A stretch of DNA of 64,000 nt from Euzebya sp. (GTDB lineage: Bacteria > Actinomycetota > Nitriliruptoria > Euzebyales > Euzebyaceae). The notes under the pieces were generated by a model. The model did not search any database. It saw nothing but the letters and a program-made list of their open reading frames with translations, and was not told the DNA's origin. The position numbers and the translations under genes are program-made. Each line of letters begins with the position of its first letter. The stretch's first letter is position 1. The stretch lies in the NCBI RefSeq assembly GCF_964222135.1, contig NZ_CAXQBR010000019.1:42957-106956 (forward strand). The letters run 5' to 3'. Of this stretch, positions 44,755 through 57,476 are shown one piece after another.

Positions 44755-44770
44755 GGTCCCGCGGGGGACC
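44755..44770 (+). terminator. Short hairpin after the membrane protein gene
   Basis: GGTCCC-GCGG-GGGACC is a perfect 6-bp stem with a 4-nt loop, 10 nt after the stop codon. It has no T-run and lies immediately upstream of the proposed gltB promoter. Confidence 0.45.
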
Positions 44771-44776
44771 GGCGAC

Positions 44777-44841
44777 TAGGATCGCCGCAGAGCAACGGCG
44801 CTCGACACCCCGGTGTCGGCGCCGTTCGTCGTCTCGACGAC
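44777..44841 (+). promoter_or_regulatory. gltB promoter and structured 5' leader
   Basis: TAGGAT (44777-44782) is a possible -10 box. The predicted transcript then starts with a strong stem: AACGGCGCTCGACACC (44794-44809) pairs with GGTGTCGGCGCCGTT (44812-44826) with one bulged base and a 2-nt gap. A second hairpin GTCGTC-TC-GACGAC (44828-44841) follows. The GTG start is 65 nt further on, behind GAGAGGAG. The structure may stabilise the mRNA or act as a control element; no known riboswitch class is recognised. Confidence 0.5.
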
Positions 44842-44906
44842 CGCCCCGGACGTCGACACCGATCCATCCCGACGGGCCCTGCCCGCCAGCCTGGAGAGGA
44901 GTCCAC

Positions 44907-49475
<4,569 letters not shown>

Positions 49476-49559
49476 CGGCGCGGTCGGTCTGGTCCGGCCC
49501 TCCCGATGGCCTCCGCGTTGTCGATCCCACCCCGGTGTGGTTGCATCGCCGTCCACCAC

Positions 49560-49575
49560 GCGAACGACCGTTCGC
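49560..49575 (+). promoter_or_regulatory. Perfect short inverted repeat upstream of the MetE-like gene
   Basis: GCGAAC-GACC-GTTCGC is a 6-bp perfect palindrome with a 4-nt loop, 30 nt before ATG 49606. It may be an operator or leader hairpin. Confidence 0.35.
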
Positions 49576-49605
49576 TGTGCGCACGACGAGCCGAGAGAGG
49601 CACCC

Positions 49606-50727
49606 ATGGCACTCCGCTCCACCCCTCCGTTCCGCGGCGACCACGTCGGCAGCCTGCTGCGCCCGCCGGAGCTGCTCGAGGCCCGGCGGCGCCACGCCGC
49701 CGGTGAGATCGACGACGCCGCCCTGCGCGAGGCGGAGGACGCGGCGATCCGCGACGTCGTGGCGATGCAGCGGGAGGTCGGCCTGCAGACCGTCACCGAC
49801 GGGGAGTTCCGACGCACGTCCTGGCACATGGACTTCATCTACCGGCTGGGCGGGATCAGCTCGACCGACGACCGGCTGACCGTGTCGTTCAAGAACCGGG
49901 AGGGCGGCCTGTCCTTCGAGGCGCGCGGCCTGGCCGTCACCGACCGGATCAGCCTGCCCGAGCCGATCTTCGCCGACGACTTCGCGTTCGTGCAGTCCGT
50001 CGCCGGCGAGGTCCAGACGCCGAAGCTGACCATCCCCTCCCCCTCGATGGTCCACTACCGCGGCGGGCCCGCCTCGATCGACCCGGAGGTCTACCCCGAC
50101 GTCGAGGACTACTGGACCGACCTGGCCGACGCGTACGCGGCGCAGATCCGCGCCCTCGGCGAGCAGGGGTGCACGTACCTGCAGATGGACGACACGTCGC
50201 TCGCGTACCTGAACGACCCCGCCCAGCGCCAGATGGTCCGCGACCGCGGCGACGACCCCGACGAGCTGCTCGAGCGCTACATCGACACGATGAACCGCGC
50301 GATCGCCGCCAAGCCGGACGGCATGGCGATCACCACCCACATGTGCCGCGGGAACTTCCAGTCGTCGTGGGCGGCGGAGGGCGGCTACGACCAGGTGGCC
50401 GAGGCCCTCCTGACGACGCTGGACGTCGACGGGTTCTTCATGGAGTTCGACGACGAGCGGTCCGGCACGTTCGCGCCGCTGCGCCACCTCCCCGAGGGCA
50501 AGGTCGTCGTCCTCGGGCTGATGACCACCAAGACGGGCGAGCTCGAGGACCCCGAGGTGCTGAAGGCCCGGATCGACCAGGCGACCGAGCACGTGCCGCT
50601 CGACCAGCTGTGCCTGTCACCGCAGTGCGGGTTCTCCTCCACCGTCGAGGGCAACAAGCTCACCGCCGAGCAGCAGGCCGCCAAGCTGCGCCTGATCGTC
50701 GACCTCGCCGAGCAGGTCTGGGGCTGA
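49606..50727 (+). CDS. MetE C-terminal-domain-like methyltransferase
   Basis: A 373-residue protein equivalent to the catalytic C-terminal half of cobalamin-independent methionine synthase. Start MALRSTPPFRGDHVGSLLRP, then QTVTDGEFRRTSWHMDF, LPSPSMVHYRG-like region, QMDDTSLAYLNDP and HMCRGNFQSSW, where His and Cys are zinc ligands, with a Glu region and LCLSPQCGFSS carrying the second Cys. Stand-alone family members transfer methyl groups to homocysteine or other thiols from unidentified donors. It follows gltB by 130 nt and precedes the thioesterase gene by 3 nt. Confidence 0.87.
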   Translation: MALRSTPPFRGDHVGSLLRPPELLEARRRHAAGEIDDAALREAEDAAIRDVVAMQREVGLQTVTDGEFRRTSWHMDFIYRLGGISSTDDRLTVSFKNREGGLSFEARGLAVTDRISLPEPIFADDFAFVQSVAGEVQTPKLTIPSPSMVHYRGGPASIDPEVYPDVEDYWTDLADAYAAQIRALGEQGCTYLQMDDTSLAYLNDPAQRQMVRDRGDDPDELLERYIDTMNRAIAAKPDGMAITTHMCRGNFQSSWAAEGGYDQVAEALLTTLDVDGFFMEFDDERSGTFAPLRHLPEGKVVVLGLMTTKTGELEDPEVLKARIDQATEHVPLDQLCLSPQCGFSSTVEGNKLTAEQQAAKLRLIVDLAEQVWG

Positions 50728-50730
50728 TCG

Positions 50731-51180
50731 GTGCCCGACCTGCTCGGCCAGCTGAAGCCCGCCCTCGAGGACGGGATCGCGTTCGTCCAGCGGATGGGCC
50801 TGCGACTCGACGCGATCGAGCCGGGGTACGTGAAGATGACCGCCCCGCTCGAGGGGAACGTCAACCACATCGGCACGATGTACGCCGGGGCGCTGTTCAC
50901 GCTGGCCGAGGTGCCGGGCGGCGCGATCTTCCTGTCGACGTTCGACGCGAGCCGCTACTACCCGATCGTCAAGGGCATGGACATCCGCTTCGTCAAGCCG
51001 GCCACGACCGACATCAGCGTCGAGGTGCGCATCACCGCGGACGAGGTCGAGCGCATCCAGGCCGCCGCCGAGGCGGCGGGGAAGGCCGACTACTCGTGGA
51101 CCTGCGAGCTCACCGACGCGGGCGGCGTCGTGGTGGCCCGGTCGACGAACGACTACCAGCTGCGCACCCACGGCTCGTAG
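50731..51180 (+). CDS. Hotdog-fold thioesterase-like protein
   Basis: A 149-residue single hotdog domain of the PaaI/DUF4442 (YiiD_C) type. GNVNHIGTMYAGALFTLAEVPGG is the characteristic helix region, followed by VKGMDIRFVKPATTDISVEV and WTCELTDAGGVVVARSTNDYQL strands. Probable acyl-CoA or similar thioesterase; substrate unknown. GTG 50731 begins 3 nt after the methyltransferase stop, suggesting coupled expression. Confidence 0.8.
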   Translation: MPDLLGQLKPALEDGIAFVQRMGLRLDAIEPGYVKMTAPLEGNVNHIGTMYAGALFTLAEVPGGAIFLSTFDASRYYPIVKGMDIRFVKPATTDISVEVRITADEVERIQAAAEAAGKADYSWTCELTDAGGVVVARSTNDYQLRTHGS

Positions 51181-51232
51181 CGGGTAGGGCTGCGCCTGAC
51201 CCGTCCACCCGAGCGCACAGGAGCTGCACGCC

Positions 51233-51478
51233 ATGGCCACCGAGCCCCACCCGGATCCCGAGCACCCCGCCGAGGAGGGGGTGGCGACGCCGTACCCCGA
51301 CGAGACCCGCCAGGAGGGCGCGCACCTGCTGGCCAACCAGGCGCGCGACCGCCTGACGGCCGAGGGGTTCACGGACGCCCAGATCTTCGAGTGGGCCGTG
51401 GCGTTCAGCGATGCCGAGGGCGGCGGGACGGTCGAGGAGTTCGTCCGCTGGATCGAGGCGCAGGAGTCGACCGGGTAG
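51233..51478 (+). CDS. Small acidic protein (81 aa)
   Basis: I do not recognise a named family. The first 25 residues are Pro/Glu/His-rich and probably disordered; the rest is a compact helical domain, LLANQARDRLTAEGFTDAQI and VAFSDAEGGGTVEEFVRWIEAQE, which resembles short helical helper proteins in actinobacteria. It follows the thioesterase by 52 nt in the same direction and is convergent with the threonine aldolase gene. Confidence 0.65.
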   Translation: MATEPHPDPEHPAEEGVATPYPDETRQEGAHLLANQARDRLTAEGFTDAQIFEWAVAFSDAEGGGTVEEFVRWIEAQESTG

Positions 51479-51497
51479 CGCGCGCCACGCCCCCGGG

Positions 51498-52556
51498 TCA
51501 GCCGTCCCAGCCCGCGACGGCGGCGACCAGCTCGTCGACCTGCTCCGACGTGGTCGTCCACGCGCACACCAGCCGGGCGAACACCTCGCCCTCGGCGATC
51601 ACGTCGGTGCCCGGCCCGACGCCGGGCCACTCGTAGAGGTGCGCACCCGACGCCTCCAGGTGGGCGAACAACCCGGCGGGCATGATCGGGAAGACCTCGT
51701 TGGCCTGGGTGGGGAGGGGCAGGCGGACCCGCCCCGCGGCGTCGAGGCCCTCCGCCAACCGGCGCGCCATCGCGTTCGCGTGCCGGGCGGTGTCGAGCCA
51801 CAGGCCGTCGGCCAGGTAGGCCTCGAGCTGCGCGCCGAGGAACCGGCCCTTGCTGAGCAGCTGGGCGGTCTTCATGCGGCGGTGCGCGAACCCCTCGGCG
51901 AGGGCCCGGTCGAACAGCACCACGACCTCGAGGGCCATCGCGCCGTTCTTGGTGCCGCCGAAGGACAGCGCGTCCACGCCCGCCCGCCACGTGAGATCAG
52001 CCGGGGCGCACCCCTGGCTGACGAGCGCGTTGGCGAACCGGGCGCCGTCGACGTGCAGCCGCATGCCGCGACCGTGGGCCACCTCCGCGATCGCGCCGAC
52101 CTCGTCGGGGGTGTAGACCGTGCCGAGCTCGGTGGCGTTGGTGATCGTGACTGTCGAGGGGAGGGGGTCGTGCTCGCCGCGGACGAACTGGGCCAGCCGG
52201 TCGCTGATGCCGTCAGGGGTCAGCTTGCCGGCGGGCTGGTCGAGGCCGATCAGCTTCGCGCCACCGGTGAACAGCTCGGGTGCGCCGCACTCGTCGACCA
52301 TGACGTGGGCGTCGGCGTGGCACAGCACCCCGCCGAAGGACGGGGTCATGGCCGCCAGGCACAGGGAGTTGGCGGCGGTGCCGGTCAGCACCGGGAAGGC
52401 GGCGATGTCGGTCTCGAACAGCTCCGCCAGCGCGTCCAGCCCGCGTGCGGTGTACTCGTCCGCGCCGTAGGAGCCCTGTGCGCCCACGTTCGCCGCCGCG
52501 ATGGCCGCCATGACGTCGGGGTGGACGCCCACCACGTTGTCGCTCGCGAAGTTCAA
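51498..52556 (-). CDS. ltaE: Low-specificity threonine aldolase
   Basis: PLP enzyme that splits threonine or allo-threonine into glycine and acetaldehyde. The 352 residues start FASDNVVGVHPDVMAAIAAAN and show YGADEYTARGLDALAELFE, TGTAANSLCLAAM (phosphate-binding), HVMVDECGAPELF, RLHVDGARFANALVS (Asp to the pyridine nitrogen) and SFGGTKNGAMALEVVVLFD with the PLP Lys. ATG 52556 begins the conserved sequence. It stands alone between convergent and same-strand neighbours. Confidence 0.9.
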   Translation of the reverse strand: MNFASDNVVGVHPDVMAAIAAANVGAQGSYGADEYTARGLDALAELFETDIAAFPVLTGTAANSLCLAAMTPSFGGVLCHADAHVMVDECGAPELFTGGAKLIGLDQPAGKLTPDGISDRLAQFVRGEHDPLPSTVTITNATELGTVYTPDEVGAIAEVAHGRGMRLHVDGARFANALVSQGCAPADLTWRAGVDALSFGGTKNGAMALEVVVLFDRALAEGFAHRRMKTAQLLSKGRFLGAQLEAYLADGLWLDTARHANAMARRLAEGLDAAGRVRLPLPTQANEVFPIMPAGLFAHLEASGAHLYEWPGVGPGTDVIAEGEVFARLVCAWTTTSEQVDELVAAVAGWDG

Positions 52557-52593
52557 GCCACGTGCTCCTCGGTCGCAGGATCGACCGAGCAGC

Positions 52594-53622
52594 CTACGGA
52601 GCAGCCGGTGCCGTCGCCGCGCGCGGAGCGGACACCGGGCACGCGGCTCGCAGGTCCGCGATGGCCGAGTTCGCGCGGGTGCGGGTCGCGCCGTCCGGGA
52701 ACGAGCCGAGCTCGGCGACGACGTGCCCGTCGGGGTAGGTGGGCCGGCGGACGGCGGTCAGGTCGTAGTCGGTGCGGCGCTCCGGCATCAGGTGGCGCTG
52801 CACCGCGGCCCGGGCGCGGAGGGCGCCGTGGACGCCGGCCACCACGGCCGGGGGCGCGGGGTCGTAGCCGAACGCGTCGAGCACCGGCGGGTCGAGGAGC
52901 GCGCGGACGACGGCGTGACCGATCCGGTGGAGGGGTGCGGGCAGGTACATGTCGAGGAACATGCCCATGGACGCGTCCGCCACGGCGGCGTTCGCGGGGT
53001 GGTAGGCGAAGTGCTCGGCCTCGTAGGCGCGGTTGACCCGCTCATACCAGGCGAGGTCGTCGGGCAGGTCGCCGAGGCCCATGTGCCGGCCGAGCTCGCG
53101 GTAGCTGATCACCTGGGCGGTGCGCTCGGCGTCGGTGAGGGACCTCCAGCCCCAGCGGTCGATCCAGCGGATCGGCTCGAGGATGAACGTGGTCAGGACG
53201 TAGAGGGTGTCGGTGGCCGCGATGTCGTAGGCGGCGTGCATCGCGTTCATGCGCCGCAGGGCGGTGCGGCCGCGCGGGTGGTCGAACCCGTGCTTGCTCA
53301 TCTCCGCCATGATCAGCTCGGTGTCGTCGTAGCGCTTGCGGGGGCGCGCGGTGAACTCCCCCGTCGCCTCGAGCACCACCGAGATCGACGGTGAGGCGTA
53401 GGTGCGGAACAGCGCGAGGGACAGCGCGGTCTCGACGTCGTGGCCGAACTCGCGGCTGGCGAGCAGCCACATCACCTCCTGCGCCTCGGCGACCGGGTCG
53501 AGCCCGGCGATGCGGTCCGCGACCCGGTGGGTGCGGCCACGGGCGGTGGCGGCGAGACCGCCGAGCGCGAGACCGACCCCTGCCAGCGCGGTCCTGGGCA
53601 GGGCGACGTGGTGACTGCGCAT
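52594..53622 (-). CDS. Oxygenase MpaB family protein (DUF2236), second copy
   Basis: A 342-residue DUF2236/MpaB-like protein with a different flavour from the one at 1325-2386. Recognisable parts: DPVAEAQEVMWLLASREFGHDV, ALFRTYASPSISVVLEATGEF, RGRTALRRMNAMHAAYDIAATDTLYVLTTF (family signature region) and YHPANAAVADASMGMFLDMYLPAP. The N-terminus (PRTALAGVGLALGGLAATARG) could be a membrane anchor or weak signal. ATG 53622 is preferred. Likely haem-binding oxygenase; substrate unknown. The downstream gap to ltaE is 37 nt. Confidence 0.8.
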   Translation of the reverse strand: MRSHHVALPRTALAGVGLALGGLAATARGRTHRVADRIAGLDPVAEAQEVMWLLASREFGHDVETALSLALFRTYASPSISVVLEATGEFTARPRKRYDDTELIMAEMSKHGFDHPRGRTALRRMNAMHAAYDIAATDTLYVLTTFILEPIRWIDRWGWRSLTDAERTAQVISYRELGRHMGLGDLPDDLAWYERVNRAYEAEHFAYHPANAAVADASMGMFLDMYLPAPLHRIGHAVVRALLDPPVLDAFGYDPAPPAVVAGVHGALRARAAVQRHLMPERRTDYDLTAVRRPTYPDGHVVAELGSFPDGATRTRANSAIADLRAACPVSAPRAATAPAAP

Positions 53623-53719
53623 CGGTGCCTCGGGGACTAGTCGGAGATCGCCATGGATCCTACGACGCTCGGTGATACGTTCAAGGCGGAGTTGTCTCAC
53701 CGACGGCCAGGACGAGCCT

Positions 53720-54232
53720 CTACCGCGAGGCGTCTGCCGGCAGGTCCGGGGCGGCGGTCGGTCCCGGAACTGCCGGCGGCGGGGCCGCACCGACCTCGCC
53801 GTAGAGCTCCCGCGGGTCGTCGATGACGTGGCCGGCGTCGCACACCGACGTGACGTGCACCTGGGCGGCGCAGCCGCGGTGGCGGACGACGACGGTCGGC
53901 TCGTCCCGCCCGGTCAACCACCGGTCGCCGAAGTCCATCAGCGCGTGCATGACCGGCTGGAGGTCACGGCCCATCGCCGTCAACCGGTACTCGTGGCGAG
54001 CCCGATCGCCGTCGGGGCGGATCTCGCGCTTCTCGAGCACGCCTGCCGCGATCAGGTCGCGCAACCGCTGGGCCAGCACGCTCCGGGACACGCCGATGTG
54101 CCCCTGGATGTCGTCGAAGCGGCGCACGCCGTTGAGCACCTCGCGCAGGACCAGCACCGACCAGCGGTCCCCGATCACCTCGGCCGCGAGCGTGACGGCG
54201 CACGCCTCGTGGTCCACATCCCTCCAGCGCAT
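53720..54232 (-). CDS. HxlR-family transcriptional regulator
   Basis: A 170-residue HxlR-type winged helix regulator: AVTLAAEVIGDRWSVLVLREV, GVRRFDDIQGHIGVSRSVLAQRLRDLIAAGVLEKREI (recognition region) and HEYRLTAMGRDLQPVMHALMDFGDRWL. The C-terminal 50 residues are additional, with two Cys (RHRGCAAQVHVTSVCDAGH) that could sense redox or electrophiles. ATG 54232 is chosen because the frame upstream runs through the operator palindromes. Divergent from a GNAT gene, which it probably controls. Confidence 0.85.
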   Translation of the reverse strand: MRWRDVDHEACAVTLAAEVIGDRWSVLVLREVLNGVRRFDDIQGHIGVSRSVLAQRLRDLIAAGVLEKREIRPDGDRARHEYRLTAMGRDLQPVMHALMDFGDRWLTGRDEPTVVVRHRGCAAQVHVTSVCDAGHVIDDPRELYGEVGAAPPPAVPGPTAAPDLPADASR

Positions 54233-54258
54233 GCCGCAGATGCTAGCTCGGTTTGCTT

Positions 54259-54303
54259 TCCGAACCCAGATGTGCTCAACTCTGGGTTCGGATACCGAAC
54301 CCA
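54259..54303. promoter_or_regulatory. Operator array in the HxlR/GNAT divergent promoter
   Basis: Three copies of the half-site CCGAACCCA/TGGGTTCGG. The first pair (54259-54270 with 54281-54292) is a perfect 12-bp inverted repeat with a 10-nt spacer. The second half also pairs with a third (54295-54303) as TGGGTTCGG-ATA-CCGAACCCA, 9-bp perfect arms with a 3-nt spacer. Overlapping alternative dimer sites are implied. Confidence 0.75.
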
Positions 54304-54324
54304 AGTGTCGAGGAGGTGGAGGCG

Positions 54325-54912
54325 ATGCCGCTCACGGCTGTCGATCGGGGAGCGCGGACGATGCCGGACGCACCCGCCCCGCTGTCGACGTCCGCGGGGC
54401 TGTTCGCGGGGTCCGCGGCGCCGCGCCTGGACCTGGCGACCGCCCGCGGGCAGGTGCTGGTGCGACCCGTGTCGCCGCTCGACGCCGACCGCGTGGACGC
54501 CTTCGTCGCGGGGCTGTCCGCGGCCTCGCGCTTCCGACGGTTCAACACCGGCGTGCACCGCCTGTCCCCCTCGCAGCTGGCCGCGATCGTCGACGTGGAC
54601 CACCGCGGTCGCGAGACGCTGGTCGGGGTGGCGGGCCGGCGGGTGGTCGGCCTGGTCCAGTCGATCGAGCTGCCGGCCGACCCGACCGCGGTGGACATCG
54701 CCGTGGTGGTGGACGACGCGTGGCAGGGCCACGGGCTCGGGCGCCTGCTGCTGCAGGCGATCGCGGCCGCCGCGCAGGCGACCGGGCACGGCACCGCGCT
54801 GGTCATGGTGCAGGCCGACAACGGGGCGGTCCTGCACCTCATCCGCTCGTCGGGCCTGCCGACCGCCAGCCAGCGGCAGGGGGCATCGGTGGACATCACC
54901 ATCCAGCTCTGA
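54325..54912 (+). CDS. GNAT-family N-acetyltransferase
   Basis: A 195-residue protein with a 35-residue disordered lead and one GNAT domain: QVLVRPVSPLDADRVDAFVAGL, SRFRRFNTGVHRLSPSQLAAIVDVDH, VDIAVVVDDAWQGHGLGRLLLQAI (acetyl-CoA loop, Q/R-x-x-G-x-G) and IRSSGLPTASQ. This layout resembles lysine acetyltransferases of the Pat/MtKAT type in which a GNAT domain follows a regulatory part, but no cNMP domain is present. RBS AGGAGGTGGAGG lies before ATG 54325. Probably controlled by the divergent HxlR protein. Confidence 0.8.
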   Translation: MPLTAVDRGARTMPDAPAPLSTSAGLFAGSAAPRLDLATARGQVLVRPVSPLDADRVDAFVAGLSAASRFRRFNTGVHRLSPSQLAAIVDVDHRGRETLVGVAGRRVVGLVQSIELPADPTAVDIAVVVDDAWQGHGLGRLLLQAIAAAAQATGHGTALVMVQADNGAVLHLIRSSGLPTASQRQGASVDITIQL

Positions 54913-54961
54913 CCGGCGGGGACGCGGGCGCCCCGGAGGCCGGTGGCTAGGGTGGAGCGCC

Positions 54962-56068
54962 ATGCCGGACGCGGTCACACGTGAGGAGTTCCGTGACGTC
55001 ATCGGGCGCTTCGCGACCGGGGTGACGGTCGTGACCGCGACCGACGACGAGGGTGACCACGGCATGACGGCGAGCGCCGTGTCGTCGCTGTCCCTCGACC
55101 CGCCGATGCTGCTCGTCTGCATGAACAAGTCGTCGCGCACCGGCGACGCGGTCATCGCGACCGGGCGGTTCACGGTCAACGTCCTGGCCGAGCACCAGGC
55201 CCGCCTCGCGACGCTGTTCGCGATGCCGGCCGACGACCGCTTCGCCGAGGTCGGCACGACCCGCCGGGCCAACGGCGCCCTGGCCCTCGACGACGTGCTC
55301 GCGGTGATCGACTGCGAGCTCTCCGAGGCCGTCGAGGCGGCCACCCACCACGTGATGATGGGGCGCGTCGTCGGCGTCGACGCCCGCGACGGCGCCCCGC
55401 TGGCCTACTTCCGCGGGCAGTTCGGCCAGCTGCAGCTGGCGCGCGCCGACGACGTGACCGCGGTGATCCGCGAGCAGCTCCTCGGCGGCCGACTGCCCGA
55501 GGGGCTGCTCGACGTCACCGACCTCGCCACCTCGTTGGGCGTCGAGGGCGGCCGCATCGAGCGGGCGCTCTCCGCCCTGCGGGGCGAGGGGCTGCTCGGC
55601 GGCGACCCCGTCGCCGGGTCCCGGATCGGACCGGTCACGCCGGCGGCGATCGACGACGCGCTCGACGCCCGCTGCGCGATCGAGCTGGGCGCCGCCGACC
55701 TGGCCGTCGGGGCGACCGGCGCGACGGTCGCAGCGGACCTGCGCCGCCTGGCCGCGCAGTCCGTCGAGGTCCTGGCGGACCCGGACGCGGACCTGGCCAC
55801 CTACGCCGCGGCCAACACCGCCTTCCACGAGGCGATGGTCCGGACGGCCGGCTCGTCGGCGCTGCTCGACGCCTACCAGCGGCTCAGCCTGCCCGGCATG
55901 CTCCTGCGCGGGGTGCGCGACGCCGAGCTGCTAGACGCCGACCACGGCGCCGAGCACGTGGTGATCGCCGACGCCTGGGCCCGCGGCGACCTCCCCGGGG
56001 TCCGTGAGGCCATCGTCCGCCACACCGAGCACAGCCGCCGGACCCATCGGGCGGCGGCCGGGAGCTGA
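54962..56068 (+). CDS. Flavin reductase domain fused to GntR/FCD regulator-like domain
   Basis: Residues 1-160 are a flavin reductase (HpaC-like): FRDVIGRFATGVTVVTATDD, GMTASAVSSLSLDPPMLLVCMNKSSRT and FTVNVLAEHQARLA, typical of NAD(P)H:FMN oxidoreductase partners of two-component monooxygenases. Residues 165-230 are a winged helix of the GntR kind (VTDLATSLGVEGGRIERALSALRGEGLL), and the remainder is an FCD-like helical ligand domain (DARCAIELGAADLAVG, AAANTAFHEAMVRTAGSS). An enzyme and a repressor-like module in one chain is uncommon. ATG 54962 is the start; the gene is 49 nt from the GNAT gene on the same strand. Confidence 0.82.
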   Translation: MPDAVTREEFRDVIGRFATGVTVVTATDDEGDHGMTASAVSSLSLDPPMLLVCMNKSSRTGDAVIATGRFTVNVLAEHQARLATLFAMPADDRFAEVGTTRRANGALALDDVLAVIDCELSEAVEAATHHVMMGRVVGVDARDGAPLAYFRGQFGQLQLARADDVTAVIREQLLGGRLPEGLLDVTDLATSLGVEGGRIERALSALRGEGLLGGDPVAGSRIGPVTPAAIDDALDARCAIELGAADLAVGATGATVAADLRRLAAQSVEVLADPDADLATYAAANTAFHEAMVRTAGSSALLDAYQRLSLPGMLLRGVRDAELLDADHGAEHVVIADAWARGDLPGVREAIVRHTEHSRRTHRAAAGS

Positions 56069-56071
56069 CCC

Positions 56072-56542
56072 TCATCCCTCGACGCGTGGCGTGGCGTGGC
56101 CCGTCACCGTCACCGCGACGGCGTCCTGGCCGACCAGCCTGAGGAGCAGCAGGTCGTAGCGCCCCTCCACCGTGACCCGGACGACGTCGGGGGTCGCGGC
56201 CGCGCTGCGCTGGATGACCCGCGCGACCTCGGGGTGGGTGTCGACTGCCTCGAGCGCGCGGCGGGTCGCCTCGTCGGGGTCGAGGGCCACCTGCTGGCGG
56301 GCGGCCCGGCTCGCCTCGGGGGACAGCGCGGTCGCGCCGGCCGCGGCGGCCTCGTCGGCGATCGCCGCGATCCGCCCGCGCGCGGAGAGCGCCCCCCACA
56401 GGTCGAGGGAGATCGCGGCCAGCACCAGCACGAGCAGTGGCACGACCAGCAGCCAGACCACCGCCGAGCCGTCGTCCGCCGCACGCGCGGGCCGGGGCGA
56501 GTCGGTGGGGCAGGGGGAGGGGGAGGGGTCCGCCGCGGTCAC
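56072..56542 (-). CDS. TadG/Rv3657c-like pilus assembly protein
   Basis: Last gene of a four-gene pilin-like cluster. After a Pro/Ser-rich lead of about 23 residues comes DDGSAVVWLLVVPLLVLVLAAISLDLW, a type III prepilin-like membrane segment, then a periplasmic part of about 100 residues (ARGRIAAIADEAAAAGATALSPEA). Its GTG (56542) overlaps the TadE stop as GTGA. It matches the 'helicase/secretion neighbourhood TadE-like' proteins of actinobacteria and may be a minor pseudopilin. Confidence 0.72.
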   Translation of the reverse strand: MTAADPSPSPCPTDSPRPARAADDGSAVVWLLVVPLLVLVLAAISLDLWGALSARGRIAAIADEAAAAGATALSPEASRAARQQVALDPDEATRRALEAVDTHPEVARVIQRSAAATPDVVRVTVEGRYDLLLLRLVGQDAVAVTVTGHATPRVEG

Positions 56543-57066
56543 GGTCGGCTCCGGTAGGGGTTGAGGCGCCGGGTGTGCTCCCCGGACACGTCAGGTCCGG
56601 CGATCTCTCCGAGGAGCGGGACGGTCACCGTCGGACCGTCGAGGGTGACGACGGCGGTCACGACCCCTTCCCGCGGGGTGCGACCGTCCGCGCCGACCGG
56701 GACGTCCACCTCGACCGCGGCGGTGGAGGGGTCGACGTCGCGGGCCGCCAGCACCTCCGCCGCGGCCTGGGACGCGGCACCGCCGGGGGCGGCGCCGTCA
56801 GCGGTGGCCGCCGCGACGCGGGCCGCCTCCCGCGCCGCCGCGGCCGCGGCCTCGTGCCGGGCGGTCCACGACGGCAGGACGGCGGCGAGCAGCAGCACCG
56901 GCAGGACCAGCACCGTCAAGCCGATGACCCACTCGGCGGTGACGAACCCGGACTCCGCCGCCGCGCGTCTCGGTCCGGGACCCGCGGCGCGCGCACGATG
57001 TGCAGGTGGGCCACCCACGTGGCCGACGTGCACATCGGCGGGGTGCCGTGCCCTGCGCTGCGTCAC
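56539..57066 (-). CDS. TadE-like pseudopilin
   Basis: A 175-residue prepilin-type protein. ESGFVTAEWVIGLTVLVLPVLLLAAVLPSW has the Tad prepilin cleavage context G/FVTAE with Glu at +5, then a hydrophobic helix. The C-terminal domain ends TLDGPTVTVPLLGEIAG. GTG 57066 overlaps the upstream TadE stop as GTGA, so the first 55 His/Arg-rich residues precede the pilin motif. Probable minor pilin or pilus assembly factor. Confidence 0.72.
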   Translation of the reverse strand: MTQRRARHPADVHVGHVGGPPAHRARAAGPGPRRAAAESGFVTAEWVIGLTVLVLPVLLLAAVLPSWTARHEAAAAAAREAARVAAATADGAAPGGAASQAAAEVLAARDVDPSTAAVEVDVPVGADGRTPREGVVTAVVTLDGPTVTVPLLGEIAGPDVSGEHTRRLNPYRSRP

Positions 57067-57476
57067 GACGACGCCGCCGGTTGCGCCACGCGGGCGTCGA
57101 CCTCGACGGACTGGGTCGGGACGAGGGGGACCCACGGCTCGAACACCCCGGTCAGCGCAGCGGTCGTCGCTGCCGGGGCGACGGCGCACTCCACCGCCCC
57201 GATGCCGTCCCCGAGCGCGCCGAGACCGTCCAGCACGGCCTCGACCCGCACGGCACACGCCGCCGCCGCGCCCGTCGCGGCACCCTGTCGGGCCCCCTCC
57301 TCCACGGCGGCCTGCATCACCCCGCGGGCGTAGTGGACCGCCAGCAGGTTCGCCGCCGCGACGAGGAGCAGGAGGGTCAGCCCGACCGTCGCGATGAAGG
57401 CCGGGGTGACGTACCCGTCGACGTCCCGGTCGGTGCAGCTCGTCGCGGGGCGGTCAGCCGAGGGCCAGTTGGCCAC
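57063..57476 (-). CDS. TadE-family pilin-like protein
   Basis: A 137-residue protein with one transmembrane segment, DGYVTPAFIATVGLTLLLLVAAANLLAVHYARG, typical of TadE (GYVTP in place of the usual G/F-x-x-x-E, so Glu is lacking at +5). The helix then continues as MQAAVEEGARQGAATG and the C-terminal part is short, with one Cys pair possible (ACAVR and ECAVAP). GTG 57476 overlaps the pilin gene end by 23 nt. It is coupled to the downstream TadE by GTGA. Confidence 0.7.
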   Translation of the reverse strand: MANWPSADRPATSCTDRDVDGYVTPAFIATVGLTLLLLVAAANLLAVHYARGVMQAAVEEGARQGAATGAAAACAVRVEAVLDGLGALGDGIGAVECAVAPAATTAALTGVFEPWVPLVPTQSVEVDARVAQPAASS

